Made by a program: the position numbers and the translations under genes | In this document: piece after piece, positions 30,285 to 38,912 of the stretch | Numbering within the stretch: position 1 is the stretch's first letter | Layout: each line of letters begins with the position of its first letter | Assembly (NCBI GenBank): GCA_005518185.1 | Contig: RKSN01000001.1 | Span: 806,501-870,500 of the forward strand | Length of the DNA: 64,000 nt | DNA from: Chakrabartia godavariana | GTDB taxonomy: Bacteria; Pseudomonadota; Alphaproteobacteria; Sphingomonadales; Sphingomonadaceae | Reading direction: 5' to 3' | The notes under the pieces: model-generated | The model's input: only the letters and a program-made list of their open reading frames with translations | Database searches by the model: none | Told to the model about the DNA's origin: nothing

Positions 30285-31748
30285 CGCGGCCGGCTGTCCG
30301 TCGAGGAGGATGGTTTTCAGCTCGACATAGGCCATCAGGCCTTCCAGCCCGCCTTCGCGGCCAATGCCGGACTGCTTGAAACCGCCAAAGGGCAGGGCAA
30401 AATCCATGCGCAGGCCATTCTGGCCAAAGCCGCCCGTGCGGACGCGTCGGGCGATGCGATAGGCGCGCTCATGGTCGTTGGTGAGCACCGAGCCGTTCAG
30501 GCCATAATTGGAGTCATTGGCGATCCGGATCGCGTCCTCTTCATCCTCGCAGGGGATGAGGCTCAGCACCGGGCCAAAGATTTCTTCCTGCGCGATGCGG
30601 CTGTCATTCTTCACATTGGCGAAGAGCGTCGGTTCAACGAAATAGCCGCGATTGAGATGCGCAGGACGGCCGCCGCCCGTGATGAGGTCGGCGGTCTTCT
30701 TGCCTTCCTCAATGTACATTTCGACGCGCTCCAGTTGCCGCTTCATGGCGACCGGCCCAAGCTGCGTTGCCGGATCGTCCGAATGACCGATGACAACCTT
30801 CTTCATCTGTCCCGCGATCGCTTCCGCCAGTTCGTCATGGCGTTTGCGGGGGACAATGACACGCGAGAGCATGGCGCAGATCTGCCCGCTCATCATCGTG
30901 ATCGTCCCCGTGAGAAGTCCTGCGGCGGCCTCGATCGGGAAATCGTCAGCCACAATCGCGGCTGACTTGCCGCCCAGTTCCAGCGTGCAGCGCGCGATCC
31001 GTTCCCCGCAGACGCTGGCGATGCGCTTGCCCGCAAGCGTGGAGCCGGTGAAGCTGACCTTGTCGACGCCAGGATTGCAGACCAGGTGGTCGCTCGCCTC
31101 CCGGTGGCCGCAGACGAGATTGACGACACCGGCAGGAACGCCTGCCGCCTCTGCCGCTTCGGCAATGATATAGGCCTCCAGCGGTGTTTCGGGCGACGGC
31201 TTCATGATGACGGTGCAGCCGGCGGCCAGCGCATAGGCCACCTTGTTCAGCATGATGCCATAGGGCCCGTTCCACGGCGCGATGGCTGCAACGACGCCGA
31301 CGGGTTCATAGGCGACGAGACCGACGGCAGCGCCTGTCGTGGGGCGCTGCTGGACGAATTCAAACGTCTCGGCCGACGCGATGATGCCGTCAAACGTCAT
31401 TGTGGCACCGGCCATCATCGGACCGGCGAAGCTGGCAAGTCCGCCCATCTGCGCGGTCCATGCTTTGGCCAGTTCACCATGACGGGCACGCAGATGGTCT
31501 GCCATCCGCTTCAGGATAGCGATGCGTTCGGCGGCCGGCGTGGTCGGCCATGGACCTTGGTCGAAGGCATTGCGCGCAGCCGCTACTGCGGCGTCCATAT
31601 CGACCGCATCGGCTTCGGCAACAGTGCCAACCACCTGTTCGGAATTGGGCGAGACGATCTCGATCAACCGCCCGGAATGGGCCGCGCGCCAAGCGCCGCC
31701 GATCAGGACCTTGTCGGGATGCGCTACATTTACGCCTTCGGGTGTCAT
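30279..31748 (-). CDS. NAD-dependent aldehyde dehydrogenase
   Basis: ALDH-superfamily enzyme of 489 residues. Segments IAPWNGPYGIML and VIMKPSPETPL bind the cofactor, the general base lies in TLELGGKSA, the nucleophilic Cys in SGQICAMLSR and EEIFGPVLSLIP follows. It is second in a minus operon after an SDR (12-base gap), so alcohol to aldehyde to acid oxidation by the pair is a natural reading. Candidates are coniferaldehyde- or formyl-aryl-type substrates; sequence does not decide between them. Confidence 0.87.
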   Translation of the reverse strand: MTPEGVNVAHPDKVLIGGAWRAAHSGRLIEIVSPNSEQVVGTVAEADAVDMDAAVAAARNAFDQGPWPTTPAAERIAILKRMADHLRARHGELAKAWTAQMGGLASFAGPMMAGATMTFDGIIASAETFEFVQQRPTTGAAVGLVAYEPVGVVAAIAPWNGPYGIMLNKVAYALAAGCTVIMKPSPETPLEAYIIAEAAEAAGVPAGVVNLVCGHREASDHLVCNPGVDKVSFTGSTLAGKRIASVCGERIARCTLELGGKSAAIVADDFPIEAAAGLLTGTITMMSGQICAMLSRVIVPRKRHDELAEAIAGQMKKVVIGHSDDPATQLGPVAMKRQLERVEMYIEEGKKTADLITGGGRPAHLNRGYFVEPTLFANVKNDSRIAQEEIFGPVLSLIPCEDEEDAIRIANDSNYGLNGSVLTNDHERAYRIARRVRTGGFGQNGLRMDFALPFGGFKQSGIGREGGLEGLMAYVELKTILLDGQPAAL

Positions 31749-31759
31749 GGGTCGCTCTC

Positions 31760-32662
31760 CTATGTCAGGTCGCCAAGGTTGATCACTTTGCCGGACGCAG
31801 CCGCCCGGTTCGCCTCGCGGCGAAGCCGTTCGATATGCTGCCGCCCTTCTGGGACAGGCTCGTCTGGCAGCGCCTCGATCGAACTCCGGTAAATCTCTTC
31901 AAAATCTTCGGCAAATTCCGGGTGGGTCAGGATCAGGCCGCGATTCTCGGTCATGCCTGCAAGCGTCTTGCGGCCGACCTCCAGCGGATCCATCCCAAGG
32001 TCAAAGGCTGTGCCGAACTGTTCGAGCTCGGCCCTGTCGGCGGGCTTGAAGCCGGACTCGGCAAAACCCTCCGGGCGTTTCAGCGCCGAGTCCCACGCAT
32101 TGGTTTTGGTCAGGCCCGGGCACATCAGCGAGACGCCAATGCCATAAGGCGCAAGGTTATAGCGCAGCGACTCGGTCAGCCCGCGCACGGCAAACTTGCT
32201 CGCCGTATAAATGCCGGCCTGCGGCCCCGAGAGATAGGCTGCCATGGAGGCGACGTTGACGATGTGTCCGCCTTCGCCATGAGCTTTCATGCCGGGAAGG
32301 AAGGACACGAGGCCGTTGACGACGCCGCCGAAGTTGACGCCCATGATCCAGTCATAATCGGCATAGCTCGCCTCATCGGTCGGGCCGAAGACGCTGACGC
32401 CGGCATTGTTGACAAGGACATGGACTTTGCCTGCCTCTGCGGCCGCGGCGGCAAAGCCGTTTCGGTCGGTGACGTCGAGCTTCACGAAGCGGGGCAGGGG
32501 GTAGCCCTCTGCCGCGAACCAGCGCTCCGCCTCGGCGCGATAGGCTTCATTCCGGTAGCTCAGGATCAGGGCCATACCCGCTTCGGCAAATGCGCGTGCG
32601 ATGCCAAAGCCGATGCCCGATACGCCGCCGGTGATGAAGGCGGTCTTGCCTTGCCAGTTCAT
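31760..32662 (-). CDS. Short-chain dehydrogenase/reductase, LigD/LigL-like
   Basis: Classical SDR of 300 residues, longer than usual through a C-terminal extension. Cofactor motif ITGGVSGIGFGIAR near residue 9, NNAGVSVFGP near 91, DWIMGVNFGGVVNG, catalytic Ser in VNVASMAAYLSG, and YTASKFAVRG (YxxxK). The layout and the C-terminal ILTHPEFAEDFEEIY element resemble Calpha-dehydrogenases LigD, LigL and LigN, which oxidise the benzylic alcohol of beta-O-4 lignin dimers. ATG 32662 has GAGAGGA upstream. Two paralogues lie at 48576 and 49475. Confidence 0.83.
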   Translation of the reverse strand: MNWQGKTAFITGGVSGIGFGIARAFAEAGMALILSYRNEAYRAEAERWFAAEGYPLPRFVKLDVTDRNGFAAAAAEAGKVHVLVNNAGVSVFGPTDEASYADYDWIMGVNFGGVVNGLVSFLPGMKAHGEGGHIVNVASMAAYLSGPQAGIYTASKFAVRGLTESLRYNLAPYGIGVSLMCPGLTKTNAWDSALKRPEGFAESGFKPADRAELEQFGTAFDLGMDPLEVGRKTLAGMTENRGLILTHPEFAEDFEEIYRSSIEALPDEPVPEGRQHIERLRREANRAAASGKVINLGDLT

Positions 32663-32686
32663 GCACTTTCCTCTCGCCTTGCTTGG

Positions 32687-32698
32687 TAACATTCGTTA
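32687..32698. promoter_or_regulatory. Operator M1, copy 3 (TAACATTCGTTA)
   Basis: Variant of the M1 palindrome with intact TAAC and GTTA arms. It lies in the 70-base gap between the divergent SDR-ALDH operon and the NTF2-like gene at 32733. Confidence 0.55.
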
Positions 32699-32732
32699 GC
32701 AAAGCATACAAATCAAAAGAGGAGAGACGAGG

Positions 32733-33428
32733 ATGTCTGACGTCGAATCGAGGTTGGCCGCACTGGAGAACCGTGTGGGCGAACTGGAGGACATCAACGC
32801 CATTCGCCGCCTGCACTGGGCCTATGGCTATTATATCGATTTCAACCGCGCCGACGATGTGGCGGAGCTCTTTGCCGAGGATGGCGAGGTCATCTTCCTC
32901 TCTGGCGTCTATAAGGGGCGGGAAGGGGCACGCCGCCTCTATGGCACATGGTTCAAAAGCCTGTTTCTCGCACCGGGCGAAGAAGGCCCGGCCTATGGCT
33001 TCCTCCTCGATCATTTCCAGATGCAGGACATCATCACCGTCGCGCCAGACCGGCAGACCGCCAAGGGCCGCTTCCGGGGAATGCTGTTCGGTGGCAGCCA
33101 TGAAACGCGCGCCTTCAAGCCCGAAGGCCTGCCGCTCCAGTTCATGGAGGCGGGCATCTATGAGAATGACTATGTCCGCGAAGACGGCGTGTGGAAGATA
33201 AAGCGGCTGGATTACATGATGCAGTGGCAGGGCGACTATGAGGCCGGCTGGTCAAAGACGACCGCGCATCTCCAGCCGCTGACCGACTGCTATCCCGAAA
33301 ATCCCATCGGGCCGGACTATATCCGCAGCGAGGAGATCCGGCAGACCTGGCCGCACCGCCACGACGTGCCGATGCACTTTGCGCACCCGCGCTTTGGCGC
33401 GATCTTCGCGGATCGCCAGCAGGGGTGA
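32733..33428 (+). CDS. NTF2-like (SnoaL-fold) protein, LdpA-type lyase candidate B
   Basis: Alpha+beta-barrel protein of 231 residues, paralogue of 24844-25554 and 51993-52739. N-terminal heptad helix (VESRLAALENRVGELED), then INAIRRLHWAYGYYIDFNRADDV, VIFLSGVYKGREGARRLYGTWF, GFLLDHFQMQDIITV and MEAGIYENDYVREDGVWKIKRLDYMMQW. It differs most from the others in the strand after RRLY (KSLFLAPGEEGPAYG), which could change the substrate pocket. It is a single-gene unit under operator M1 copy 3. Deformylation of a diarylpropane or phenylcoumaran derivative is the leading candidate function. Confidence 0.73.
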   Translation: MSDVESRLAALENRVGELEDINAIRRLHWAYGYYIDFNRADDVAELFAEDGEVIFLSGVYKGREGARRLYGTWFKSLFLAPGEEGPAYGFLLDHFQMQDIITVAPDRQTAKGRFRGMLFGGSHETRAFKPEGLPLQFMEAGIYENDYVREDGVWKIKRLDYMMQWQGDYEAGWSKTTAHLQPLTDCYPENPIGPDYIRSEEIRQTWPHRHDVPMHFAHPRFGAIFADRQQG

Positions 33429-33441
33429 AGGGAACAGACCG

Positions 33442-33906
33442 TCAGGACTGGGCGGTCTCGTGCCAGCTCATGACCTGATGGTAGAGCCGGTCGAGCACGT
33501 CCGACATGGCGGCGCGTTCGTTCGGCTGGAGTGTGCTGAACAGAAAGGCGGCCACGTCCTCAAGTTTCGGTCCCATGGCGCGATAGGCCTCCCATCCCTT
33601 GGCACTCAGCCGATGCGGCTTGCGACGGCGGTTGCTGGCGTCCACGACCTGTTCCACCCATCCCCGTTCGGCAAGGGCGGCCAGCGCGCGGCTGACGTTC
33701 ATGGGCTGCATCCCCATGAGTTCGGCCAGCTCATGACCGGCGCGCTCCCCTTCGCCACCCAAGGCCATGATCATCTTCAGCTCGTTGGAAGACAGGCCTG
33801 CCGGCGTGGCGACGCCGTCGCGCATCGGCCGGTTGATTAGCGATGCAAACCGCAGCATCGAAATGAGCAGGCCGACATCGTCATTCCCTGGTTGTTGCGT
33901 TGCCAT
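33442..33906 (-). CDS. MarR-family regulator (probable M1-site regulator)
   Basis: Winged-helix regulator of 154 residues. ATG 33906 follows GGAGGGG; a longer frame lacks a site. The DNA-binding part covers about residues 35-105: [51 protein letters not shown], then the wing RRRKPHRLSAKGWEAY. A C-terminal helix (ERAAMSDVLDRLYHQVMSWH) would dimerise it. It diverges from a TonB receptor, and operator M1 copy 4 lies between them, so autoregulation is likely. MarR proteins usually repress and release on binding an aromatic ligand. Confidence 0.87.
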   Translation of the reverse strand: MATQQPGNDDVGLLISMLRFASLINRPMRDGVATPAGLSSNELKMIMALGGEGERAGHELAELMGMQPMNVSRALAALAERGWVEQVVDASNRRRKPHRLSAKGWEAYRAMGPKLEDVAAFLFSTLQPNERAAMSDVLDRLYHQVMSWHETAQS

Positions 33907-34037
33907 CACCCCTCCGCTTGTATCCCGGCAGAGCGCGCCTAGCGCCATTGATGCTGATTTGTCACGGTGTTGCAGAAATTTCCCCGCCGCGGGGTGCCGA
34001 GAATTTTCCTGCTTGCAAACGCAAACTGTATGTATCA

Positions 34038-34051
34038 CTAACAATCGTTAG
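34038..34051. promoter_or_regulatory. Operator M1, copy 4 (CTAACAATCGTTAG)
   Basis: A 14-bp near-palindrome in the 190-base gap between the divergent marR gene and the TonB receptor, 45 bases before the receptor ATG. It would allow the MarR protein to control itself and uptake. Confidence 0.65.
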
Positions 34052-34096
34052 GGTGACCGAGTTCAATGCGGCGCCTCAGGCAGGAGAGGACTGAGA

Positions 34097-36418
34097 ATGG
34101 CTAAGACTTCAAGACACGAATCCGCTCTGCGTACGTTTCTGACGCTGTCGACGTCGGTTGCGGCGCTCGTTGCAACGCCGGCGTTCGCCCAGAAGTCGTC
34201 CGACGAGGAGTCGGCCAACACGGGGGATATCGTCGTCACCGCGCAGTTCCGCGAACAGCGCCTGCAGGACACGCCGCTGTCGATCACGGCGGTGGACTCG
34301 GCTTTGCTGGAATCGCGCAATCAGACGGATCTTTCGCAGATCGCCGCACAGGCCCCCAACGTCACGCTGAACGCCATGGGCGGCGCCTATGGCTCCTCGC
34401 TCGGTGCCTCGATCCGCGGCGTCGGCCAGTTTGACTTCAACCCGGCTTATGAACCCGGCGTCGGCATGTATGTGGACGATGTCTATTATGCGACGCTGAC
34501 CGGCGGCATCTTCGACCTGCTCGATCTGGAGCGCGTGGAAGTTCTGCGTGGTCCGCAGGGCACGCTGACCGGCCGTAACTCGATCGGCGGCGCCATCAAG
34601 CTCTTCTCGAAGAAGCCGGGCGACAAGAATGAAGGTTCGGTTGAGGCCGTCTATGGCAGCCGTCACCGCGTTGACCTGCGCGCCAGCGCCAACTTCGTTC
34701 TGACCGATGGCCTCTATGCGCGCATTTCGGGCGTGTTCAAGCAGCAGGACGGCTATGTCGACCAGGTCGATTATGGCTGCCGCAACCCCGGCAATCCGGA
34801 AGGCATCACTGGCTTCCCGGGTTCGGGCTCGAACTGCGTCATCTCGAAGTTCGGTGAGAAGAACTATGCCGGTCTGCGCGGCTCGCTGCGCTACAATCCG
34901 GGCGATAACTTCGACCTCGTTGTGACGGCGGACTACACCAAGGAAGACCGTGCCAACGCCGCGGAAGTCGTCACCTCGGCATCGCCGGCGGTGGCCAATG
35001 CGATTTGCGGCAAGTTCTGCAACTATGCCAGCTTCTACCTGCCCGCAGGCGGTCAGGTTGGTCAGGGCTATTTCATGCCCAACAAGACCAACTTTGAAGG
35101 CTGGGGCCTTTCGGCCAACATGACGGTCGGCCTGTCTGACTCGGTCAATGTGCAGTCGATCACGGCCTATCGCGACTATCGCCAGATCTGGGGCACGGAC
35201 GACGATTACACGCCGTTCGCGAACCGCGGTGCCGGTGGGTATAACGACCTGAAGTTCTGGTTCGTGAGCCAGGAAGTGCGCGTCAACGCCAAGCTCGGCG
35301 ACAATGTCGACCTGACCGTTGGCGGCTTCTATTCCGACCAGCGTTCGACCTACTTCACGCGTCAGGACATCCGCTACATCGCACCGGGCCTGAACTTCCA
35401 GTTCCTCGGCAATGACCCTGTCAACGCGGACAGCAAGGCCGTGTTCGGTACGATCATCGCCAAGCCCGTTGAAAACCTGACGCTGACCGGCGGTCTGCGC
35501 TACACCGATGAGCACAAGGACTATACCTTCGTCCGCAAGAACTATGACGGCGTGACGCGGAACATCTTCCTTGGCGCTCTGGACGGCGTGAAGGCGGTCT
35601 ATGACGGCAACAAGCTCGACTGGCGCCTGTCGGCGGACTACCGCTTCTCGCCCGAAGTGCTGGCCTATGCCACGGCCGCAACCGGCTTCAAGGGCGGCGG
35701 CGTGACCGCACGTCCGTTCGACGCCGCTCAGGCTCTGAACGGCAGCTTCGATCCGGAAACGGTGACCTCCTACGAAGTCGGCGTCAAAACCGATCTTCTT
35801 GACCGTCGCCTCCGCATCAACCTCGCTGGGTTCATCAACGACTATCAGGATGTCCAGCTGCCCCTGATCAGCTGCGCATCGCTGGGGTCGAACGCCCCGT
35901 GTGGTGCCCGCCAGAACGCGGGTAGCGGCAAGATCAAGGGCTTCGAAGCCGAAGTGAACGCCTCGCCGGTTCCGGGTCTGGATATCGATGCATCGCTCAG
36001 CCATCTGTATGGTCACTGGAGCGAAATCGATCCGCGCGTTGGCAATGCCATCCTGCTGACCGATCCGATCGTGTCGCCGAAGTGGAAGTACAGCTTTGGC
36101 ATCCAGTACAAGGCGGATCTGGGCACCAGCGGGTCGATCACGCCGCGCTTCGACATGGCCTATACGGGCAAGGCGAGCGCAGGTCGCGTTCGTGCCGGTG
36201 GCCCGATCGACTATTATAACAGCTACACGCTCGCCAATGCCCGCCTGACCTGGCGGAATGCCGATGAAGACCTGTCGGTCGCGTTCGAAGTGCAGAACCT
36301 GTTCGACAAGTACTACACGCCGTTCCGCTTTGCTGCGGTCAACGCCTTCTCGGGCACGATCTACTCGCAGGTCGGTCGTCCGCGTGAATGGGCGGTTTCG
36401 GTCCGGAAGACCTTCTGA
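34097..36418 (+). CDS. TonB-dependent outer-membrane receptor
   Basis: Outer-membrane uptake receptor of 773 residues. Signal peptide up to about residue 31 (VAALVATPAFA-Q). The plug has GDIVVTAQFREQRLQDTPLSITAV and VEVLRGPQGTLTGRNSIGGAIKLFSKKPG, and the barrel ends in AVSVRKTF with the C-terminal Phe needed for assembly. AGGAGAGGAC precedes the ATG. The link with a MarR gene and operator M1 suggests that it imports the aromatic whose catabolism this regulon serves; the ligand is not known. A strong terminator follows. Confidence 0.93.
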   Translation: MAKTSRHESALRTFLTLSTSVAALVATPAFAQKSSDEESANTGDIVVTAQFREQRLQDTPLSITAVDSALLESRNQTDLSQIAAQAPNVTLNAMGGAYGSSLGASIRGVGQFDFNPAYEPGVGMYVDDVYYATLTGGIFDLLDLERVEVLRGPQGTLTGRNSIGGAIKLFSKKPGDKNEGSVEAVYGSRHRVDLRASANFVLTDGLYARISGVFKQQDGYVDQVDYGCRNPGNPEGITGFPGSGSNCVISKFGEKNYAGLRGSLRYNPGDNFDLVVTADYTKEDRANAAEVVTSASPAVANAICGKFCNYASFYLPAGGQVGQGYFMPNKTNFEGWGLSANMTVGLSDSVNVQSITAYRDYRQIWGTDDDYTPFANRGAGGYNDLKFWFVSQEVRVNAKLGDNVDLTVGGFYSDQRSTYFTRQDIRYIAPGLNFQFLGNDPVNADSKAVFGTIIAKPVENLTLTGGLRYTDEHKDYTFVRKNYDGVTRNIFLGALDGVKAVYDGNKLDWRLSADYRFSPEVLAYATAATGFKGGGVTARPFDAAQALNGSFDPETVTSYEVGVKTDLLDRRLRINLAGFINDYQDVQLPLISCASLGSNAPCGARQNAGSGKIKGFEAEVNASPVPGLDIDASLSHLYGHWSEIDPRVGNAILLTDPIVSPKWKYSFGIQYKADLGTSGSITPRFDMAYTGKASAGRVRAGGPIDYYNSYTLANARLTWRNADEDLSVAFEVQNLFDKYYTPFRFAAVNAFSGTIYSQVGRPREWAVSVRKTF

Positions 36419-36443
36419 GGCTTGCGGTAACGGACACGAAATC

Positions 36444-36475
36444 AGGGGGTGGTCGAAAGACTGCCCCCTTTTTTT
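36444..36475 (+). terminator. Rho-independent terminator after the TonB receptor
   Basis: GGGGGTGGTC and GACTGCCCCC pair fully (two G-T wobbles) around a GAAA tetraloop, followed by seven T. It isolates the receptor transcript from the flavoprotein operon. Confidence 0.85.
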
Positions 36476-36534
36476 CTCAAGCGTTTCGCTGTGATGGCCT
36501 TGACCGACAGCCGGTGAGCCGTCACAAGATTCGC

Positions 36535-36546
36535 TAACAAATGTTA
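36535..36546. promoter_or_regulatory. Operator M1, copy 5 (TAACAAATGTTA)
   Basis: TAACA and TGTTA arms around AA, 22 bases before the flavoprotein start. It extends the M1 set to the flavoprotein-cytochrome-GST operon. Confidence 0.62.
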
Positions 36547-36568
36547 CAAAGATGAGAGGAGCCCGGCG

Positions 36569-38146
36569 TTGAAACTCACGCTACCCCCGCGCGTATCGCC
36601 GATGCAGTTCGATGCCGCGCTCAAGGCCTTTCAAGGAGTTGTCGGCAAGGGCTGGGTGCTCGCGTCGGATGAGGATCGCGACGCCTATTCCGATCTCTAT
36701 GCGCCGGGTCCGGAAAGCCAGTGGCCAGCCTCTGCCGCCGTGGCACCCGGAACCGCCGAGGAAGTGCAGGCGATTGTCCGCCTCGCCAATCAATACAAGA
36801 CGCCGCTCTGGCCGGTCAGCCGGGGCAAGAATCTGGGCTATGGCCAGGCCGCGCCGCGCATGGCGGGCTCGATCGTTCTTGATCTCGGACGCATGAACAA
36901 GGTGCTCGAGCTCGATCCGGAGCTTGGCTATTGCGTCATTGAGCCGGGTGTCAGCTTCTTTGACCTCTACGAACATCTCGGTCGCGAAAAGGCGCCCTTG
37001 TGGATGTCGGTGCCGGGAAATGGCTGGGGATCCGTCCTTGGCAACGCGCTCGATCACGGGATTGGCTACACGCCCTATGGTCTGCACGCGCGCAACCTGT
37101 GCGGGCTGGAAGTCGTGCTGCCCGATGGGGACATGATGCGCACCGGCATGGGTGCCATGGCCAACAACAAGGCCTCGCATCTCTTCCCGATGAGCTTTGG
37201 CCCGGACTGGACGCACATGTTCACGCAGTCGAACATGGGGGTCGTCACGAAGGCCGGCGTCTGGCTGATGCCGGAGCCGGAAACCTCGCTCGAACTGTCA
37301 TTCGACATCCCCAATGAAGAAGATATCGGCTGGGTCATCGATACGATCGCGCCGATGAAGATCGCTGGGCTGATCGATCAGAATGTGTTCGTGCCGTCCT
37401 GGCTCGGCAAGATCGTGCTCAAGGGCCAGCGCAAGGATTTCTGGGACAAGCCTTCGGCCATTCCGGACTGGCGCGTTCAGGAACTGCTGAAAGAGCATAA
37501 GCTTGGCTACTGGAAGGTCCAGGTTCGCTTCTATGGCGATGAGAACGTCAACAAGGCCAAGGCCGAGGTGGTGAAGGCGGCGTTCAAGAAGCACCTTTCC
37601 GCGCCCGCGCAGGAGGCCTGGTGGCGGCAGGGCGAAGAGCGGAACATCTATGATCTCACGGTCGGCGTGCCCTCAGCCGTCCCGCTGCAGATGGGCGACT
37701 GGGTCGGCGGGCGCAGCGCGCATCTGGGCTTCTCGCCGGTGGTCCCGGCGTCTTCCAAGCACGTGATGGATCAGCTCAAGCGCAGCCGCAAGATCATCGC
37801 CGACCATGATGTGGACTTCTATGCCAGCTTCACCGTAGGCGGAAGGTTTGCGAACAATATCAATATGTTGATGTATGATCGTGACAAGCCGGAGCAGGTC
37901 GAGAACATGAAGAAGCTGTTCAACGTCCTCGTCGCCGAAAGCGCAAAGGCGGGCTATGCCGAATATCGCACGCATCTGGGCTGGATGGACGCGGTGGCGG
38001 ACACGTTCGACTTCAACGATCATGCGCAGCGCCGCCTGAATGAGAAGGTGAAGGACGCGCTGGACCCCAATGGCATCATCGCCCCGGGCAAGCAGGGCGT
38101 GTGGCCCAGCGTCTTTCGCGATCAATCGAAGGAGGGCCGGGCATGA
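36569..38146 (+). CDS. VAO/4-cresol dehydrogenase-type flavoprotein
   Basis: FAD enzyme of 525 residues in the vanillyl-alcohol oxidase/4-cresol dehydrogenase/eugenol hydroxylase family, which oxidises para-alkylphenols through a quinone methide. The FAD domain shows WPVSRGKNLGYGQAAPR (about 81-97) and GNALDHGIGYTPYG (158-171). The C-terminus shows EYRTHLGWMD (465-474) and LDPNGIIAPGKQG. H385 in GRSAHLGFSP matches the position of the covalent flavin His of VAO. At the place of VAO Asp170 (PYGDH) this protein has Leu172 (PYGLH), so the catalytic acid appears replaced. TTG start with GAGAGGA 8 bases upstream. The cytochrome gene overlaps its stop, favouring a dehydrogenase. Confidence 0.86.
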   Translation: MKLTLPPRVSPMQFDAALKAFQGVVGKGWVLASDEDRDAYSDLYAPGPESQWPASAAVAPGTAEEVQAIVRLANQYKTPLWPVSRGKNLGYGQAAPRMAGSIVLDLGRMNKVLELDPELGYCVIEPGVSFFDLYEHLGREKAPLWMSVPGNGWGSVLGNALDHGIGYTPYGLHARNLCGLEVVLPDGDMMRTGMGAMANNKASHLFPMSFGPDWTHMFTQSNMGVVTKAGVWLMPEPETSLELSFDIPNEEDIGWVIDTIAPMKIAGLIDQNVFVPSWLGKIVLKGQRKDFWDKPSAIPDWRVQELLKEHKLGYWKVQVRFYGDENVNKAKAEVVKAAFKKHLSAPAQEAWWRQGEERNIYDLTVGVPSAVPLQMGDWVGGRSAHLGFSPVVPASSKHVMDQLKRSRKIIADHDVDFYASFTVGGRFANNINMLMYDRDKPEQVENMKKLFNVLVAESAKAGYAEYRTHLGWMDAVADTFDFNDHAQRRLNEKVKDALDPNGIIAPGKQGVWPSVFRDQSKEGRA

Positions 38147-38562
38147 AGCGCGTCGCGCTCTTTGGGCTGCTCCTGCTGGCGGCCTGCAACAAGTCATCCG
38201 CTCCCGCACCGGATGCTGCCAAGGGCGGTCCACCGCCGCTGCCGCCCTATCAGGTGCGTGCCGAGGCGCCGACGGGGGATCGTCTGGCCAAGGGCGGCGA
38301 TGGCGAGAAGCTCTATTCCAACCACTGCGGCTACTGCCATCTTGCCGGCGGGATGGGGACCAATCTCCTCACCAAACAGCGGATGGCCATGGGCGAACCG
38401 CCCGAAAACGGCCTGCTCACCAATCGCAAGGATCTGACCGCAGATTACATCACTTCGGTCGTCCGCATGGGCAAGGTGGCGATGCCGCGTCAGACACGCG
38501 TCGACATCACCGATGCCGAGCTTGAGGCTGTGGCCGCCTATCTCGCAAAGGCCGACAAATGA
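38143..38562 (+). CDS. Lipoprotein cytochrome c, partner of the flavoprotein
   Basis: Monohaem c-type cytochrome of 139 residues. The lipobox LLAAC (Cys15) anchors it to a membrane; a Pro-rich linker (residues 19-37) follows. The haem motif CGYCH is C62, C65, H66, and M114 in KVAMPRQT is the likely sixth ligand. It overlaps the flavoprotein stop by 4 bases (ATGA). It probably takes electrons from the flavoprotein, as the PchC or EhyA subunit does in related enzymes. The flavoprotein itself has no visible signal peptide, so export would need co-transport or an unseen route. Confidence 0.85.
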   Translation: MKRVALFGLLLLAACNKSSAPAPDAAKGGPPPLPPYQVRAEAPTGDRLAKGGDGEKLYSNHCGYCHLAGGMGTNLLTKQRMAMGEPPENGLLTNRKDLTADYITSVVRMGKVAMPRQTRVDITDAELEAVAAYLAKADK

Positions 38563-38912
38563 GGGTGGACCGTCGCACCCTGATCAAGGCCGGTGCACTG
38601 ACGGCTGCGGCGTCTGCTTCGACCGTCCGGTCGGTCGCCGCCCGCCCGCCCGCGCTGCTCGTCTATGACAGTCGCCTGCAGGACAGCGTGACCTTTGCCG
38701 CCGCCTTTGACGGACCAAAGCTGGATGTCGCGCAGGAGGACCGGATTTTCTGGGCAACGCTGCGCGCCGGGGCACCCAAGGGCCGGATCATCGGCATGAC
38801 GCGCTGGAGCGATCTGGTTGTCGTCCGGGGTGAACTGGAAGCGCAGGGCAAGCGCCTGAAATCCGAACAGCAGCGTGACACGCACGCACCCTTTTTCTGG
38901 GAGATGGCCTGA
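38559..38912 (+). CDS. Hypothetical protein with Tat-like signal
   Basis: Unrecognised protein of 117 residues, read with confidence as a gene because it overlaps both neighbours (ATGA with the cytochrome, one base with the GST). The N-terminus MRVDRRTLIKAGALTAAASASTVRSVAA looks like a twin-arginine signal. The mature part (LLVYDSRLQDSVTFAAAFDGPKLDVAQEDRIFWATLR then RWSDLVVVRGELEAQGKRL) has no domain I know. A periplasmic chaperone or assembly factor for the flavoprotein-cytochrome pair is one possibility. Confidence 0.65.
   Translation: MRVDRRTLIKAGALTAAASASTVRSVAARPPALLVYDSRLQDSVTFAAAFDGPKLDVAQEDRIFWATLRAGAPKGRIIGMTRWSDLVVVRGELEAQGKRLKSEQQRDTHAPFFWEMA

Noticed and set aside
34109-36016. 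635-codon open frame antisense to the second TonB receptor
   Set aside because: It mirrors the receptor coding sequence completely and shows no domain or ribosome site. The receptor on the plus strand has a signal peptide, plug and C-terminal Phe.
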